A stretch of 64,000 nucleotides of DNA from NCBI GenBank assembly GCA_964036275.1, contig OZ038439.1, positions 15,298,330-15,362,329 of the forward strand, read 5' to 3'. This stretch comes from Litoditis marina (lineage: Eukaryota > Nematoda > Chromadorea > Rhabditida > Rhabditidae). The number at the start of each line of letters is the position of its first letter. Positions within the stretch are counted from its first letter, which is position 1. This document shows, in pieces, positions 34,498 through 45,822 of the stretch. The notes under the pieces are model-generated. The model did no database searches. It saw nothing but the letters and a program-made list of their open reading frames with translations, and was not told the origin of the DNA. The translations under genes and the position numbers were made by a program.

Positions 34498-34979
34498 CCA
34501 ACAAACAGCTTTTCAATATGATTATGCAGCTGATTTCCATTTCTTAAGCCTTTATCCGTATATGATTTGATGTTCACTTGCATGTAATCGTCTTTTTTGT
34601 GTACCTCGGGATTGGTAGAATAAACTTTATAATCAAAGTTGATTCAGTGAATGTGAAGATGAATGAATAGTACTGTTGCGTTCCTAGTGTTCCAATGTGT
34701 TACTGTTTAGAAAATAAGAGGATGTTATTCGAAGTTGAAACTCTCAACAAAAAACTTTTCTATTTCAATTAGTTCATTGAAAGATACTTTTTTCAGAAAA
34801 TGACAACATTCATATGTTTGTTAGGCGATCTCTCCAATTTCTGTTTCTCAAAGTCAAGTTCGCCGTTTGATCTTGCACGCTCTCATCGTAATATAGCGAA
34901 CTGTGATGAATTTCCGAAAAATAGTGACGCGATCGACACTTTTATTATCGGAAACCTGTAATACAACGACTTTCTAAGG

Positions 34980-34987
34980 TATAAAAG
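34980..34987 (+). promoter_or_regulatory. TATA box of peptide gene B
   Basis: TATAAAAG lies 54 bp before the ATG at 35034, the same spacing as gene A. Confidence 0.75.
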
Positions 34988-35033
34988 ACACTCTGCATTG
35001 CATAGATTATCAATAGTTCCATATTCTACAACA

Positions 35034-35758
35034 ATGCAACTTCTATTCGTGCTCTTCGCTCTTCTTGCAGTACTTCAGCTCACGGCCGCTCAATGGGGTA
35101 AGGGACAGTTGTGACATTGTTACCATTTTTAATTTTGTATTCTCACCATATAGACTGTTGTTGAAAAAGTTAGCACAATCGTGAATTGGAAGGATTGCCT
35201 AACTACGAATTCAGATTTCTCAGTTTACAATGTACAACGAAATAAGTTAACTATCGTGCTGTCGGGAAATATGTTTTCCTGACAGAGGTCCAGTCATATG
35301 AAATTACTCATATAGGAACGAATTCACAGGAAATTCCTCAAGGTACACTAAACTGAAAGTAACAAACAAACTATTCGACAGTTGGTTCACAAATATGTTC
35401 AAAATGCCCTAATCAGATTCAACAAACAGGTTGAAGGAAATCTGTCCACTATTTGACTCGATGAGATTGGGACTGAGTAATTATTCTCTCTTTCTCTGTT
35501 TGGAATTCTCTTTTCATAAAATGAATGATGATCATTTTTCTCATTTAAAGAACTCGAAGGAGATATTAATTGCCGCTCAGTAAAACATTTGTAATGAAAT
35601 AAAAATTATACTGAGTATACTTTCCAGGTTACGGTCACGGCATGATGCGGTACGGCAGAGGTATGCACGGCGGCCGCGGCATGTACGGACGTCGCGGAAT
35701 GTACGGAAGAGGCATGGGCATGTACGGAATGCGCGGAATGGGAATGTACGGAAAATAA
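35034..35758 (+). CDS. peptide gene B: secreted Gly/Arg/Met/Tyr-rich peptide (64 aa)
   Basis: Exons 35034-35097 and 35628-35758. The signal peptide MQLLFVLFALLAVLQLTAA is followed by QWG at the phase-1 intron. The mature part is GYGHGMMRYGRGMHGGRGMY and GRRGMYGRGMG, ending GMYGK. It is a tandem paralogue of gene A with conserved promoter and intron position, and has a GK C-terminus. It is probably an NLP/CNC-like peptide secreted from the epidermis; no direct evidence for tissue. Confidence 0.85.
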
Positions 35759-36415
35759 CCAACATGTATTAATAATAATCTTTGTACCATATTTTCCACC
35801 ATTTCATGATATTTTGTACACTTGGTGCCACTCATGACTGGTATCATAAACTCTTTGAAATATGTGTTTGATTGATCATCCATTGCAAGAAAATGTGGGC
35901 ACGGAAAGTGGAAGAATGTTTAATCATGATTGAACAAGCCAAAAGTGAAGACGCATTACTTCTTCTACTCCAAGCTCTCGACAAATTCACGTGAATTTCT
36001 ATGCGGTTATTTCGTTTGTCAATGCCAGGATCAATGTCTTTACTACGTTTTTTATATAGGTTAGCGTTTCCGGAAAATTGCGAGATATGATAACAGGTTT
36101 GATATATTGTGTTGAACGGTCACGTCATAATTCTACTGACAACTGCATTTGAATTGACTATCTTGAATGACTTACTAACGATGATTAATCAAGGGAACTA
36201 ACTTATTGATTTTAAACTTTCATTGATATAACTGTGTTCTGCTTTAATTGATATGGTCACAGACATCGGCATCAACCGTGTCTGTCGAATCAATTAATGG
36301 CGAGACGGCGAAGCTAATTGTTTCAGAACAGTTCGCTGAACTGCTGCCTGTTACACTGAATCACTCTGAAAAACTTTGGATCATCATCAAAACCTGTAAT
36401 CTAGCGGACACCGCC
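35759..36415 (+). other. spacer with conserved promoter block of gene C
   Basis: From about 36255 the sequence ('gtttcagaacagttcgctga', 'cctgttacactgaa', 'catcatcaaaacctgtaat') recurs upstream of genes D, E and F. It marks a ~200-bp promoter-proximal block copied with each unit. The 125-aa frame here is an artefact that runs into gene C exon 1. Confidence 0.6.
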
Positions 36416-36422
36416 TATAAAA
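36416..36422 (+). promoter_or_regulatory. TATA box of peptide gene C
   Basis: TATAAAA lies 45 bp before the ATG at 36461. Confidence 0.75.
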
Positions 36423-36460
36423 CAGATGGACGCGCTGGTCAGGTTACCCAACAGACCACA

Positions 36461-37442
36461 ATGAACTGCTTTCTCGTCCTATTCGTTGTTCTCAGCATAC
36501 TTCAGCTCACCGCAGCTCAATATGGTAAGTTCAAGTGGTTGAATATCACTTCATGTACATTTACTAAACGTAAAATAAGCAGTCACGTAAAACGTTTGTT
36601 CATCATTAGTGCAACTATCAACTAAACGTTCTCATATTCTGAAGTGGTATTTGTCAGAAATATTATGATACTGTGATTTGGTACTCGTTTTTATCGTGAT
36701 GTAACTGGTGGTTGAAGAATCTGTCTAGCGTTGACAAAAGGACAGTCAAAACTAACGAAATCTCTGTTTTTCTTTGTGTATGTAGTGATGCAACGCTATT
36801 ATGTTCGATGTCGAAGATATTTTCTCATAATCAATGATAACCGTTCACGATAGGACTGACCAAATTGATTCGGTTTAGTTTTCTTGACCTTGACTTTGGC
36901 AGCGTAGCGATCCATCCAATTTCATAAGATTTCATTTGAGTTTCTCAGGAAAATATCATGAACACCTAATGAGCTACTTGGGAACTTCTAACATAGAAAT
37001 CAATAGTAACATAAAAATCGATAGAGTTATTAGAAGTTCGTGAGAAGTTGCTCACGAGGTATCTCATGAGTTTTTGAGGGTTTTCTACCGCGCCTGGTTG
37101 TGACAAAGACATGAAGAAAGAGAAAATTAGGAATGAAACCGAGATGGAGAGGGTAGACTAGGACGTAGAACATAAATTTGATTATGAGCTATAATGAAAT
37201 TGAATGGCATTTATCATACCATCTATGAGCCGTAGCATTCTTTTTGTATTCGTTGTTTTTAATCTATTGTTCATTGTTGACATGTTTCAGGCATGATGGG
37301 CATGTACGGAGGACGCAGAATGATGCGCCGTAGAATGATGATGGGCGGTATGGGTGGTTATGGTATGGGCGGTATGGGCATGATGAACCCCATGATGGGC
37401 ATGGGTATGATGAACCCTATGATGATGATGGGCAAGAAGTAA
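36461..37442 (+). CDS. peptide gene C: Met-rich secreted peptide (71 aa)
   Basis: Exons 36461-36524 and 37291-37442, phase-1 intron. Signal peptide MNCFLVLFVVLSILQLTAAQ. The mature chain starts YGMMGMYGGRRMMRRRMMMG and contains two MMNP motifs, ending MMMMGKK. Nearly half of the residues are Met, with Gly and a basic RRMMRRR patch. GKK suggests C-terminal amidation. It is the first of four Met-rich paralogues in a tandem array (C, D, E, F). Function unknown: membrane-active, metal-binding or oxidant-scavenging roles are all possible. Confidence 0.85.
36930..37085. repeat. CTCATGAG-rich repeat, copy 1
   Basis: Contains 'cctaatgagctacttgggaa', 'gagaagttgctcacgaggta' and 'tctcatgag'. The same motif set recurs at 37.68-37.82 and 43.27-43.60 kb. 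It lies in the intron of gene C. Non-coding. Confidence 0.5.
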
Positions 37443-37681
37443 TCGATCTCTGGCGGGACTCCAATTATTGTGTAATATGTACATTATTTACTTTGCTGTT
37501 TTTGCCTTTTTGCATGATAAATCGTGCCATGATTTAGTTTTCCAATTCAATCAATACTGTAAATCTGGTCCAAGTGGTCGAAAGATTCTGCGCACTCTGG
37601 GAATCAATAAATCACGGTTCAATCCAACTTGGCGCGGTTTTTCACCAACCGTATGAGCTGGCGGCGTAGCAGTCCCCACAA

Positions 37682-37822
37682 AAGTTCATGAGATCACCTC
37701 ATGAGCTATTAACACGAGCTTCTCATGAGTCTATCATTTGCTATGCTACAACATCGCGAGTTCACAAGTAGCTAATGAGGTATCTCTTGAGAAACTCATA
37801 TGAACTTCTCATGAGGTTGGAC
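37682..37822. repeat. CTCATGAG-rich repeat, copy 2
   Basis: Contains 'cctcatgagctattaacacg' + 'agcttctcatgag', 'ctatgctacaac' and 'aacttctcatgaggttg', matching the 43.3-kb copy. It lies between peptide genes C and D. Confidence 0.6.
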
Positions 37823-38411
37823 GGTTTGGTACGACGCCTGGTACTACCAATTTTCGATGCTTAGCGTCTGGCCAATCTGCACAGTTTTTGGCCAGGGCGG
37901 CCACAAAAGTGAGTAGTCGATTGTCTGGGAAATGTCTCTGCCCATGAGAAATTTGATAAGCACGTTACCAAAGTCCACAAGAGATATGCCCACTTTTGTC
38001 GAAATGAATCACGTTCACTTTGATTTGACGAACCAAATAATTTTCCTTGCGCTCGTTCGTCGTTTTGTGTTTTTAATATGTCATACTAGAGCGGTGGGGA
38101 GCGATCTTATTGTAGTTCGACCTGTGTAAAAACAGAATCTTTGTAGAAACAATAAAACCGTTGATATAATTAAAATAAATACTGAAAATACACTGATTGT
38201 CATATATAACGCATTCAACTAGACTCTAGTTATATGAAATGAGGTATACTCGAGTTACAAACAAAACTGAACTTGATAAAAACTAGAACTAAATCAATCG
38301 AAGATTCCGAAATTCGAAAAATAATGACATCACAATTGTAACCGAGTGACTGCCGCAACTTTTGTACCGCGCCTCCATATTACGTACAACATATATGCAG
38401 GCGGCATAAAT

Positions 38412-38544
38412 GTTAGAAGTGAATTGAGTAGTCACGTGAATACAGCATTCAAATGAGGCATCGTGCACTTTGTCATTGCACGTTTCTTAGTTCGGATGTG
38501 TTAAACATGTTCCACGTGACTGTGCAATTGACCAACAGTGTATA
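38412..38544 (+). mobile_element. CACGTG MITE family, copy 2
   Basis: 'tagaagtgaattgagtagtc' + 'acgtgaa' at the left and 'ccacgtgactgtgcaattga' at the right, with core 'gaggcatcgtgcactttgtc'. It lies upstream of peptide gene D and at the same relative place as copy 3 upstream of gene E, so it was carried along by the unit duplication. Confidence 0.75.
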
Positions 38545-38762
38545 AATCAAATTAGGACGCATTACAATGGGATCAAACGAAAAACACAACAGACCGATCA
38601 ATTTGGCTGGTGACATCCTGGGTAACTCCGGTCAGTACAATTGGTGAACAGACAGAGCTCATAGTTCCAGAACAGTTTGCTGAACTCGCGCCTATTACAC
38701 TACATCACACTGAAATAGTTCGGATCGTCATCAAAACCTGTAATTCACCTGGTATAGTCGTC

Positions 38763-38769
38763 TATAAAA
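38763..38769 (+). promoter_or_regulatory. TATA box of peptide gene D
   Basis: TATAAAA lies 45 bp before the ATG at 38808, inside the conserved promoter block. Confidence 0.75.
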
Positions 38770-38807
38770 CGGATAGGCTGGCGGGTCAAGGTGCCCAATA
38801 GACCACA

Positions 38808-39328
38808 ATGAACTGCTTCCTTGTCTTTTTTGTTATTCTCAGCATTTTCCAGCTCACCGCAGCTCAATATGGTGGGTTAAAATATTTGATTTTACCTTAT
38901 CTACGTTTGCGAAATGTGAATAGAATAGTGACGCAGAACGTATAGAATAATCATGAACAGTGGATCGTTTAACTGGACGTTATCATTGCGTTTGACTAAA
39001 AATGAAAACATATTTGGTTTGAGGTTATGCAGATTAGTCAGAGAATGTGGATTGATACTTTTTTATTTTGTGGTGTAACTAGTGGTTGAGAATACAGTTC
39101 AAAAGTAGATGTATAGCAATGCTTGAATGTTTTTTTTTAATTTGATTCGTTTCTATTCATGATTGTTGACATTTTTCAGGCATGATGGGTATGTACGGAG
39201 GACGCAGAATGATGCGTCGTAGAATGATGATGGGCGGTATGGGTGGAATGGGCGGTATGGGCATGATGAACCCCATGATGGGCATGATGGGTATGATGAA
39301 CCCAATGATGATGATGGGAAAGAAGTAA
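38808..39328 (+). CDS. peptide gene D: Met-rich secreted peptide (70 aa)
   Basis: Exons 38808-38871 and 39180-39328, phase-1 intron of 308 bp. Signal peptide MNCFLVFFVILSIFQLTAAQ. Of the 49 residues encoded by exon 2 (counting the split Gly), 23 are Met. It keeps RRMMRRRMMMGG, two MMNP blocks and terminal MMMMGKK. Codon changes relative to C are mostly silent (GGT/GGC/GGA), suggesting selection on the peptide. Confidence 0.85.
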
Positions 39329-40218
39329 TCTATGTTCGATCGAGATTCATTAATTGTGTAATATGTACATTATTTGTTTCTGCTGTTTTCGCGTTTTTTT
39401 GCATAATGAATTTTGCCATGATTTTGTTTTTCAATTGAATGAGCAATCAATATTGAAAAACGTTCTGGTGCAAGTGCTTCAAAGGTTAAGCGCACGCTGG
39501 CACTCGATGTATCACGATTCGATCCCAGTCGGCATGATACATTTATGGAAAACCGCATGAGCTGGCCGTAACGATTTTCCACCCTATCGTCCCGCCGACC
39601 TGCACAGTCTCCAGTCTCTCATCGGACAACTACAAGAATGAATGGCTAATCTGTGAACTGTTTGTGCAAATGACAAATTCAATAAGAACGGTACCGAAGT
39701 TCCCTTGGAAAATATGCATACTCCACACCGGAACGCGGCGGGTCGCCAACCAAACCTTTTGTCGAAATGGATCACGTTCACTTTGACGGACAAAATAGTT
39801 ATTCTTGCGCTCGTACCTCTTTTTTTGGTATACCATACTATAGCGGTAGGGGAGGGATCTTGTTTGTATTGTGTGACAAAAAAAATTGTAGAAATAATAA
39901 AACCGCTGATAGAATGGAAATAAATACTAAAAAGCCACTGAATGCCATATACGAGAGCGCGATCAACTAGTATTCAGTTATATGAGGTAAGATATACGCA
40001 AAACACCAAAAAATCTCGATCCAAAATTAGAACTAATCTCGATCGAAAATAAGAACTCAGTCGGAGAGTCTAGATTTTAGGAACTTCAAGAATTACGACA
40101 TCACAACTGTAGCCGAGTGACTGCTCCAGCTTTTGTACCGCGGCGCCATATTACGTACAACATGTATGCAGGCGGCAGAAATTAAACACAACACCTTCTA
40201 CCATCACAAACATAGCTT

Positions 40219-40351
40219 TACTAGAAGTAAACCGAACAGTCACTTAAAGTTACCATTCTGTTAAGGCATGATGCTCTTTGTCATTGCACGTTTCTTAGTT
40301 TGGATGTGTTTAACATGGTAAACGTGATTGTGCAATTGACCAACGTATATA
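40219..40351 (+). mobile_element. CACGTG MITE family, copy 3
   Basis: Diverged copy: 'actagaagtaaaccgaacag' + 'tcacttaaag' at the left and 'acgtgattgtgcaattgacc' at the right; core 'tcattgcacgtttcttagtt'. It lies upstream of peptide gene E. Confidence 0.7.
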
Positions 40352-40561
40352 CACCAAATTAAGACGCATACAATGCGATCACACGAAAAACACAGCAAAC
40401 CGAGCAATAGTAGAGTTCCATCCTGAGTGGCCCTGGTCAGAAAAATTAATGATGAGACAACATAGCTCATAGTTCCAGAACAGTTTACTGAACTCCCGCC
40501 TGTTACACCATAACATATTGGAAAATCGTCATCTAAACCTGAAATTCACCTGACTATTGCC

Positions 40562-40568
40562 TATATAA
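40562..40568 (+). promoter_or_regulatory. TATA box of peptide gene E
   Basis: TATATAAC in place of the TATAAAA of its paralogues, 43-45 bp before the ATG at 40607. Confidence 0.65.
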
Positions 40569-40606
40569 CGAATGGGCTCGAGAGTCAAATAACCCAATAG
40601 GCCACA

Positions 40607-40987
40607 ATGAACTGTTTTCTTGTCCTGCTTGTTATTCTCAGCAGTTTCCAGCTTACGGCGGCATACGGTGGGTTTAACTATTTGATTTCATAACAATGCT
40701 TGATGACTTTCTCCGTTTTGTTTTGGAACTATTATTGATTTTGGAAATGATATAGAAATTGCATTTTGTTGGAACCTTCGGTGATTATTGTTTCGTTCCG
40801 GCGCGTTCAAGAACAAATTTAGGCTACATTTTTTAGATTTGCATTTTCAGGTATGATGGGAATGTACGGAGGACGCGGAATGATGATGCGTAGAATGATG
40901 ATGGGCGGTATGGGCGGTATGGGTGGTATGGGCATGATGAACCCCATGATGATGATGAACCCAATGATGATGATGGGAAAGAAGTAA
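40607..40987 (+). CDS. peptide gene E: Met-rich secreted peptide (65 aa)
   Basis: Exons 40607-40667 and 40851-40987. Signal peptide MNCFLVLLVILSSFQLTAA, then YG directly (the Gln of the other paralogues is deleted by one codon). The mature part is GMMGMYGGRGMMMRRMMMGG, MGGMGGMGMMNPMM and MMNPMMMMGKK. It has one Arg less in the basic patch than C, D and F. The intron is the shortest in the family, 183 bp. Confidence 0.85.
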
Positions 40988-41613
40988 TCGATCTGTTACG
41001 AGACTTTATATATTGTGTAATAGGTATATTATTCATTTCGCTGTTTTCGTGTTTTTGCATAATGAACCGTGCCATTATTCGGTTTTTCAATTGAACTGAA
41101 AACATTACGTCATTACAAAACGGCTGTGCGCACGATAGAACTCAATCTACAACGGTTCGGTCCCAGTTGGCGCAATGGCTTCATGACGAACTTCTCGAGC
41201 TGGTAATAACGCTTCCCGAGCTAAGGCTCTTATCTACGCCGCCCAAATAGTTGCCGTTAAAGATTGTCATTATGACATTCGAATGATTGGCTCAAAAAGT
41301 CAGGTGGTCAAATGATTGAGTGTTTGCTTGAACTATTCATGACCTTGGCTCGGTTTTTGCAACAATTATCAAAAACTCGGTAAATTAAGTCAGTGACTTT
41401 GCACTCTTGAGAAACTTGTTGAACAGGTTGACATAGTCCACTCCGAATAAACTCAGAAACATTTGCGCCATTTCTCATTGATTGTTCAGCTACGAACAAA
41501 GCAAGCACAGCGAATAGTGAGGCTACCGAAATGATGAATCTGCTCAGTATTTTGTCGCCGTCGTCACAGAAGTGAATGACTGATTGTCTCGGACCTGTCT
41601 GTTATGAGAAATT

Positions 41614-41693
41614 GAGAAATTGCACAAACACGTGAGAAATTGCACAAACACGTGAGAAATTGCACAAACACGTGAGAAAGTGCACGAACACGT
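41614..41693. repeat. 20-bp tandem repeat, 4 units
   Basis: The unit GAGAAATTGCACAAACACGT is repeated four times without spacers, the last unit with two substitutions. It lies downstream of gene E, within the unit spacer. It is a minisatellite, not a CRISPR, because no spacers are present. Confidence 0.95.
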
Positions 41694-42421
41694 TACCAAA
41701 CTCCACTTGGACATTATGCAAACTCGACACGAGTACGCGGGTCGCCAACCAAACCATTTATCGGAATGAGTTGGTTTCACTTTGACGAACAAAAGAATTT
41801 TTTTTCGTTCCCTCATTATGTGATCTCCATCCACTGTATAGATAGAGTGAATGTTGTTTGCAGTTTGCCGTGTGTCACAAACATAAGCTCAAATAAATGA
41901 TGAATCGATGATAGAATAGTAATACTTAGTGGAAGCCACTAAATGTTATAAGGAGACGACTTGAACGAGACTTTCCTAATATGGAATAGGGTGTACGCGG
42001 GTTACCAACAGAACTAATATTGATCAAAAATTAGAATTAAATCAATCGAACATTCCAAAACTTCCAGAATAACTACATCACAACTGTAGCCGAGTGACTG
42101 CACCAGCTTATGTACTGCGGCGCTATATTACGTACAACTTGAATGCGATGGAACACGTATACAATACATATTATCAATACAACAGCTACTATACACCAGT
42201 AATCCGAAACTTAGTTAGCTTCGCAGTGGAATCAAACTACAAACACATCAAACTGACCGATAGTTAAGTTTCATCCTGGATCACCCTGTTCAGAAAAATG
42301 AATGATGAGACAACAGAGCTCATAGTTCCAGAACAATTTGCTGAACTCCCGTCTGTTACACTGAATGACACTGAAAAATCTTAGTTCGTCATCTAAACCT
42401 GAAATTCACCTGACTATTGTC

Positions 42422-42428
42422 TATAAAA
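42422..42428 (+). promoter_or_regulatory. TATA box of peptide gene F
   Basis: TATAAAA lies 44 bp before the ATG at 42466. Confidence 0.75.
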
Positions 42429-42465
42429 CGGACAGGCTCCAAGTCAAGTTACCCAATAGACCATA

Positions 42466-43083
42466 ATGAACTGCTTCCTTGTTCTGCTTGTTATTCTCAG
42501 CATTTTTCAGCTCACGGCGGCATATGGTGGGTTTAACTATTTGATTTTTTTTAAATAAATTCAGAAAGTGTGAATACAGTTAAGTAGAACGTATAGAATA
42601 ATAATGTATAGTGCAATATTTAACTGAACACTCCTATACTCTCTTAGGCCTAATGCTACGATTATGAGGATTGGTACTCGTTCACTTCGTAGTGTAAGTG
42701 TAAGGTGGTTGAGAATACAGTTGAAGTGCAGAACCACAACAATACTTAAAAGTTTGTTCTTTGTGTTTTGAACTATATTGGTTGTGGACATGGCGGGAAG
42801 TTCATTTCGTTTGTGTCCATAACTGCGGTGTTCCTAGTTTGGTTGTGGCGCATTCAAGACCAAATTGAAGAACAGTCATAAGCGTAAAAACGAAAATACA
42901 ACTTGGTCCACATATTGGTCTACTCCTACATTTTGGAACATTTCAGGCATGATGGGTATGTATGGCGGACGCCGGATGATGCGTCGTAGAATGATGATGG
43001 GCGGAATGGGCGGTATGGGCATGATGAACCCCATGATGGGCATGGGCATGATGAACCCAATGATGATGATGGGCAAGAAGTAG
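42466..43083 (+). CDS. peptide gene F: Met-rich secreted peptide (65 aa)
   Basis: Exons 42466-42526 and 42947-43083, phase-1 intron of 420 bp. Signal peptide MNCFLVLLVILSIFQLTAA, then YG without Gln, as in E, so E and F are sister copies. The mature part is GMMGMYGGRRMMRRRMMMGG, two MMNP blocks and MMMMGKK, ending in TAG instead of TAA. It is the last unit of the tandem array. Confidence 0.85.
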
Positions 43084-43267
43084 AAAAAAGAAAATCAATC
43101 TGCGATAGAAATCCATATGTTGTGTACTGTGTACATTAGTCATTCTTTCCCATAATGAATCGTGCCATAAACTTGTTTTTAATTTAACGGCTACATTATT
43201 GAAAAACGTTGTTGGTATGAAGTTTGAATGATTGTCTGAAGAAATCAGCCGGCGCACCAATCCCTCA

Positions 43268-43600
43268 ATAAACTCATGAGACACTCTATGAGCTATATAT
43301 CACGAGCTTCTGATGAAATTCCATTGATTGCTATGCTACAACCTCGGGAGCTCACGAGTAGCTCATTACTCTGAGAACTCACTGACTCGGCCCCCGCCGA
43401 CTGAGTCGAAATTGAGACGGCAACGACAATGTCGCTGCCGTGACAAGTTTTACTCATGAAAATAGCATATGTTTTGAGGAGACGCAGGCTGATAAACAAC
43501 AGTTAAAACTGAGACGGCAACGACATTGTAGCGGCCGTCTCACGTTTTACTCATAGTAGGTATCTAATGAGAAAGTCATATGACTTTCTCATGAGGTTGA
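43268..43600. repeat. CTCATGAG-rich repeat, copy 3, interrupted
   Basis: 'actcatgagacactctatga' and 'ctatgctacaacctcgggag' match copy 2. The match resumes at 43558 ('ggtatctaatgagaaagtca' to 'tttctcatgaggttg'). Between them lie two copies of 'gagacggcaacgaca.tgt.g', each followed by 'gttttactca'. The insertion contains its own inverted 'gacggc..gccgtc'. Confidence 0.55.
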
Positions 43601-43865
43601 GGAGACGCTGCCAGGTGGTCAAGCGGTTAAGTCACGAAAGATTATTATTATGTGCTATAACTTGAAGGAATAAATATTATTATATTATTATAAGTGCGGG
43701 CTTGTACTATTCTGATATGAGTTCGATTTTTTAATACGATCTCTATGTCTTATTTTTGTGTTGTGATATCCGTTCAGTAAACGTCTAATCAGTGCAATCA
43801 CCAGAAATAACTCAGCCGACCTTTACAATTCACTTGGGAAATGTACGAATCAATCAAGCCTCTTT

Positions 43866-43929
43866 ATACTAGAAGTTAAGTAAAATTTAATGAGGGACCG
43901 TACACTTTGTCAATTGACTAACAGTATAT
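43866..43929 (+). mobile_element. CACGTG MITE family, copy 4 (truncated)
   Basis: 'atactagaagttaagtaaa' + 'atttaatgaggga' then 'cactttgtcaattgactaac' + 'agtatatt'; the central half is deleted. Confidence 0.55.
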
Positions 43930-45777
43930 TGGCTAGAAATCCGTTCAACAGATATATTATCAGATATATTTGTTTGTATGATTGTTATTGTGAAATGATG
44001 ATGTGTAATATGGTGATCTGCATACACAATAGAAATTTCAGATCAAGATCCTTAAAAACACGTTTGGCCAAATAAACCCAGCTGTTTGTTATGTTTTCTT
44101 AGCTTACTCATTGAAGTTATCAATGAACAATAAACTATATTATTATTATTACTGAAACACAGTAGACTCGGGGCACAATCACAACTGACCGACCAATTTA
44201 TATCGCTCTGCCTTTACCTGTCATGAGTGATTCCTATAATTTGAACAATTTTTTTGAATTTTTTGAAACAATTTTGAACAATTGATATTGCAAAATACCA
44301 AGCATATCACCTGATTGATTCATGGCATTAAAGAAGGACGATTATTTGGTCCGATCCAAACGCTTCAGTCTCCAAACAGCAATTGAAACATGTATTGCAG
44401 TTTAAGGACTGGAGCGTTGGGATTGGACGACATAATCGTCCTTCTTTAAGAGTTCATGACCATCAATTGTGTCCACTAAAAACTTTTTCGAGCGTTCAGT
44501 TCTGTTTCCAGTTGATGGAATTGATTGTTTCGGTCCATCGATCTTTTTCAACACGAGTCCGCATTGTTCGGGGGTTTCCCCTTTCAACGAAAACTTTTTC
44601 TGTCGAAAGCCCGCGCGCAAGTCACACTGTCCCTTCCGATTATCGATGTGATGAAAAAGGGGCACTTTTAAAGGTTGTATCGTTTCTCATAAAAACGCAC
44701 CATTACTTGAATTACCGGAGTCATCTTTGAACAATAGCGGTGTAAAACAATTAGAAAAGTTATGGGAGTCATTGAGATTAGACGAAGGGGCATTGAGTAA
44801 TCGGAAGTAAAAAGTAGCAACGCACGTCAAGAATAGTATGGAACGTTATGAAAATCCTTTAGTTTTCTTATCATGTTCCTCTGAGTAGGTTGAGGAGTTC
44901 GGAAACACGCCGGGTTGGGTTTTTGTCAAAAACTAAGTTTATACTTATCTACACAGTTTTGTGTTCACGTAATGACTAAAAGTCATTGGTTTTGACATTA
45001 ACACAAGTACACCTATCAAAACTCCTTTCATATTAGATCACTGAGTGTAAGAATAGTGGATCAAGGTAATGACCAAATCTAGTTTTTGGTTTGTTCTACC
45101 TGAACATCATAGAGCGATGAATGTAACTGATAAACAGAGAGATCATACTACAAACACATCAAAAGAGACCAAGTTTCAGCCTTTCCCTTTCTGAGCGACC
45201 CCTATCCGTCTTTTGATTTCGAACCGCACTTTTACAAACAAATAGGAGTGAGAAAACTCAAATTGTAGTTTGATCGGAACATACAGCAAGATTGCTTAAA
45301 TTTAGGCTAAAACAGTCAGATTAAACTACAAACCCAGCGAAACAAGACAACCAAGACAAGTATAGGCGCGCTTGTTTTTTCTCATACTGAGAACTAAACA
45401 AATTATTCCAGTTTAGGGCTCTGAGGCCTTAACCGTGACTTTTCATTTGAATCTACTGGAACACACCTATCATTTCATCCTTGTCTCTTTTGAACATTTT
45501 TTCCCGTTTCAAAAGAATTGTACGCCACATTTCAATTGAAGTCAATTTTCACTAGTCAATGAATGATGGTTCTGTTCACCGAACAATGTGTACTGTCTAG
45601 CGAACTTTTTCTCAACTCATGATGGCATTTTAAAACACCTGATTTGAAATATGAAATGAAACAAACTGGGTCCAATGATCTCGAACAGTTTGATGAACAG
45701 TCAACGACGACATAGGGTGAAATGTCCGAAAAAGAGCTCGGAACGTGACTGAAACCGGTAATTTACCTGGTATTTCC

Positions 45778-45784
45778 TATAAAG
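45778..45784 (+). promoter_or_regulatory. TATA box of peptide gene G
   Basis: TATAAAG lies 45 bp before the ATG at 45823. The preceding 'aatttacctggtatttc' resembles the promoter block of D to F ('aattcacctg'). Confidence 0.7.
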
Positions 45785-45822
45785 TTGGCCGTCTCACCAC
45801 CTATGGCATACCATTGTCGAAA

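Larger units (their letters stand above)
36255..43240 (+). repeat. tandem array of four Met-rich peptide gene units
   Basis: The start codons of C, D, E and F are 2,347, 1,799 and 1,859 bp apart. Units share the promoter block, exon 1, exon 2, a 3' block ('gtgtaatatgtacattatt') and further non-coding blocks such as 'ccatattacgtacaaca' and 'ttcactttgacg.acaaaa'. The divergence of the spacers shows the duplications are not very recent, while the peptide code is conserved. Confidence 0.8.
43084..45777 (+). other. spacer between peptide genes F and G
   Basis: No gene is supported. It contains the third CTCATGAG repeat (43268-43600), a truncated MITE (43866-43929), a tRNA-like scrap 'caggtggtcaagcggttaa' at 43613, and a 'caaactacaaac' type repeat near 45.1-45.3 kb. 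Mirrored frames at 44.4-44.7 kb lack splice or domain support. Confidence 0.5.

Noticed and set aside
37287..37484. His-rich ORFs antisense to the Met-rich genes (also 42943-43284 and 46290-46505)
   Set aside because: ATG-rich sense codons read as CAT (His) on the other strand; pure shadows.
41614..41693. CRISPR-like array
   Set aside because: Units are contiguous with no unique spacers, and the context is a eukaryotic genome.
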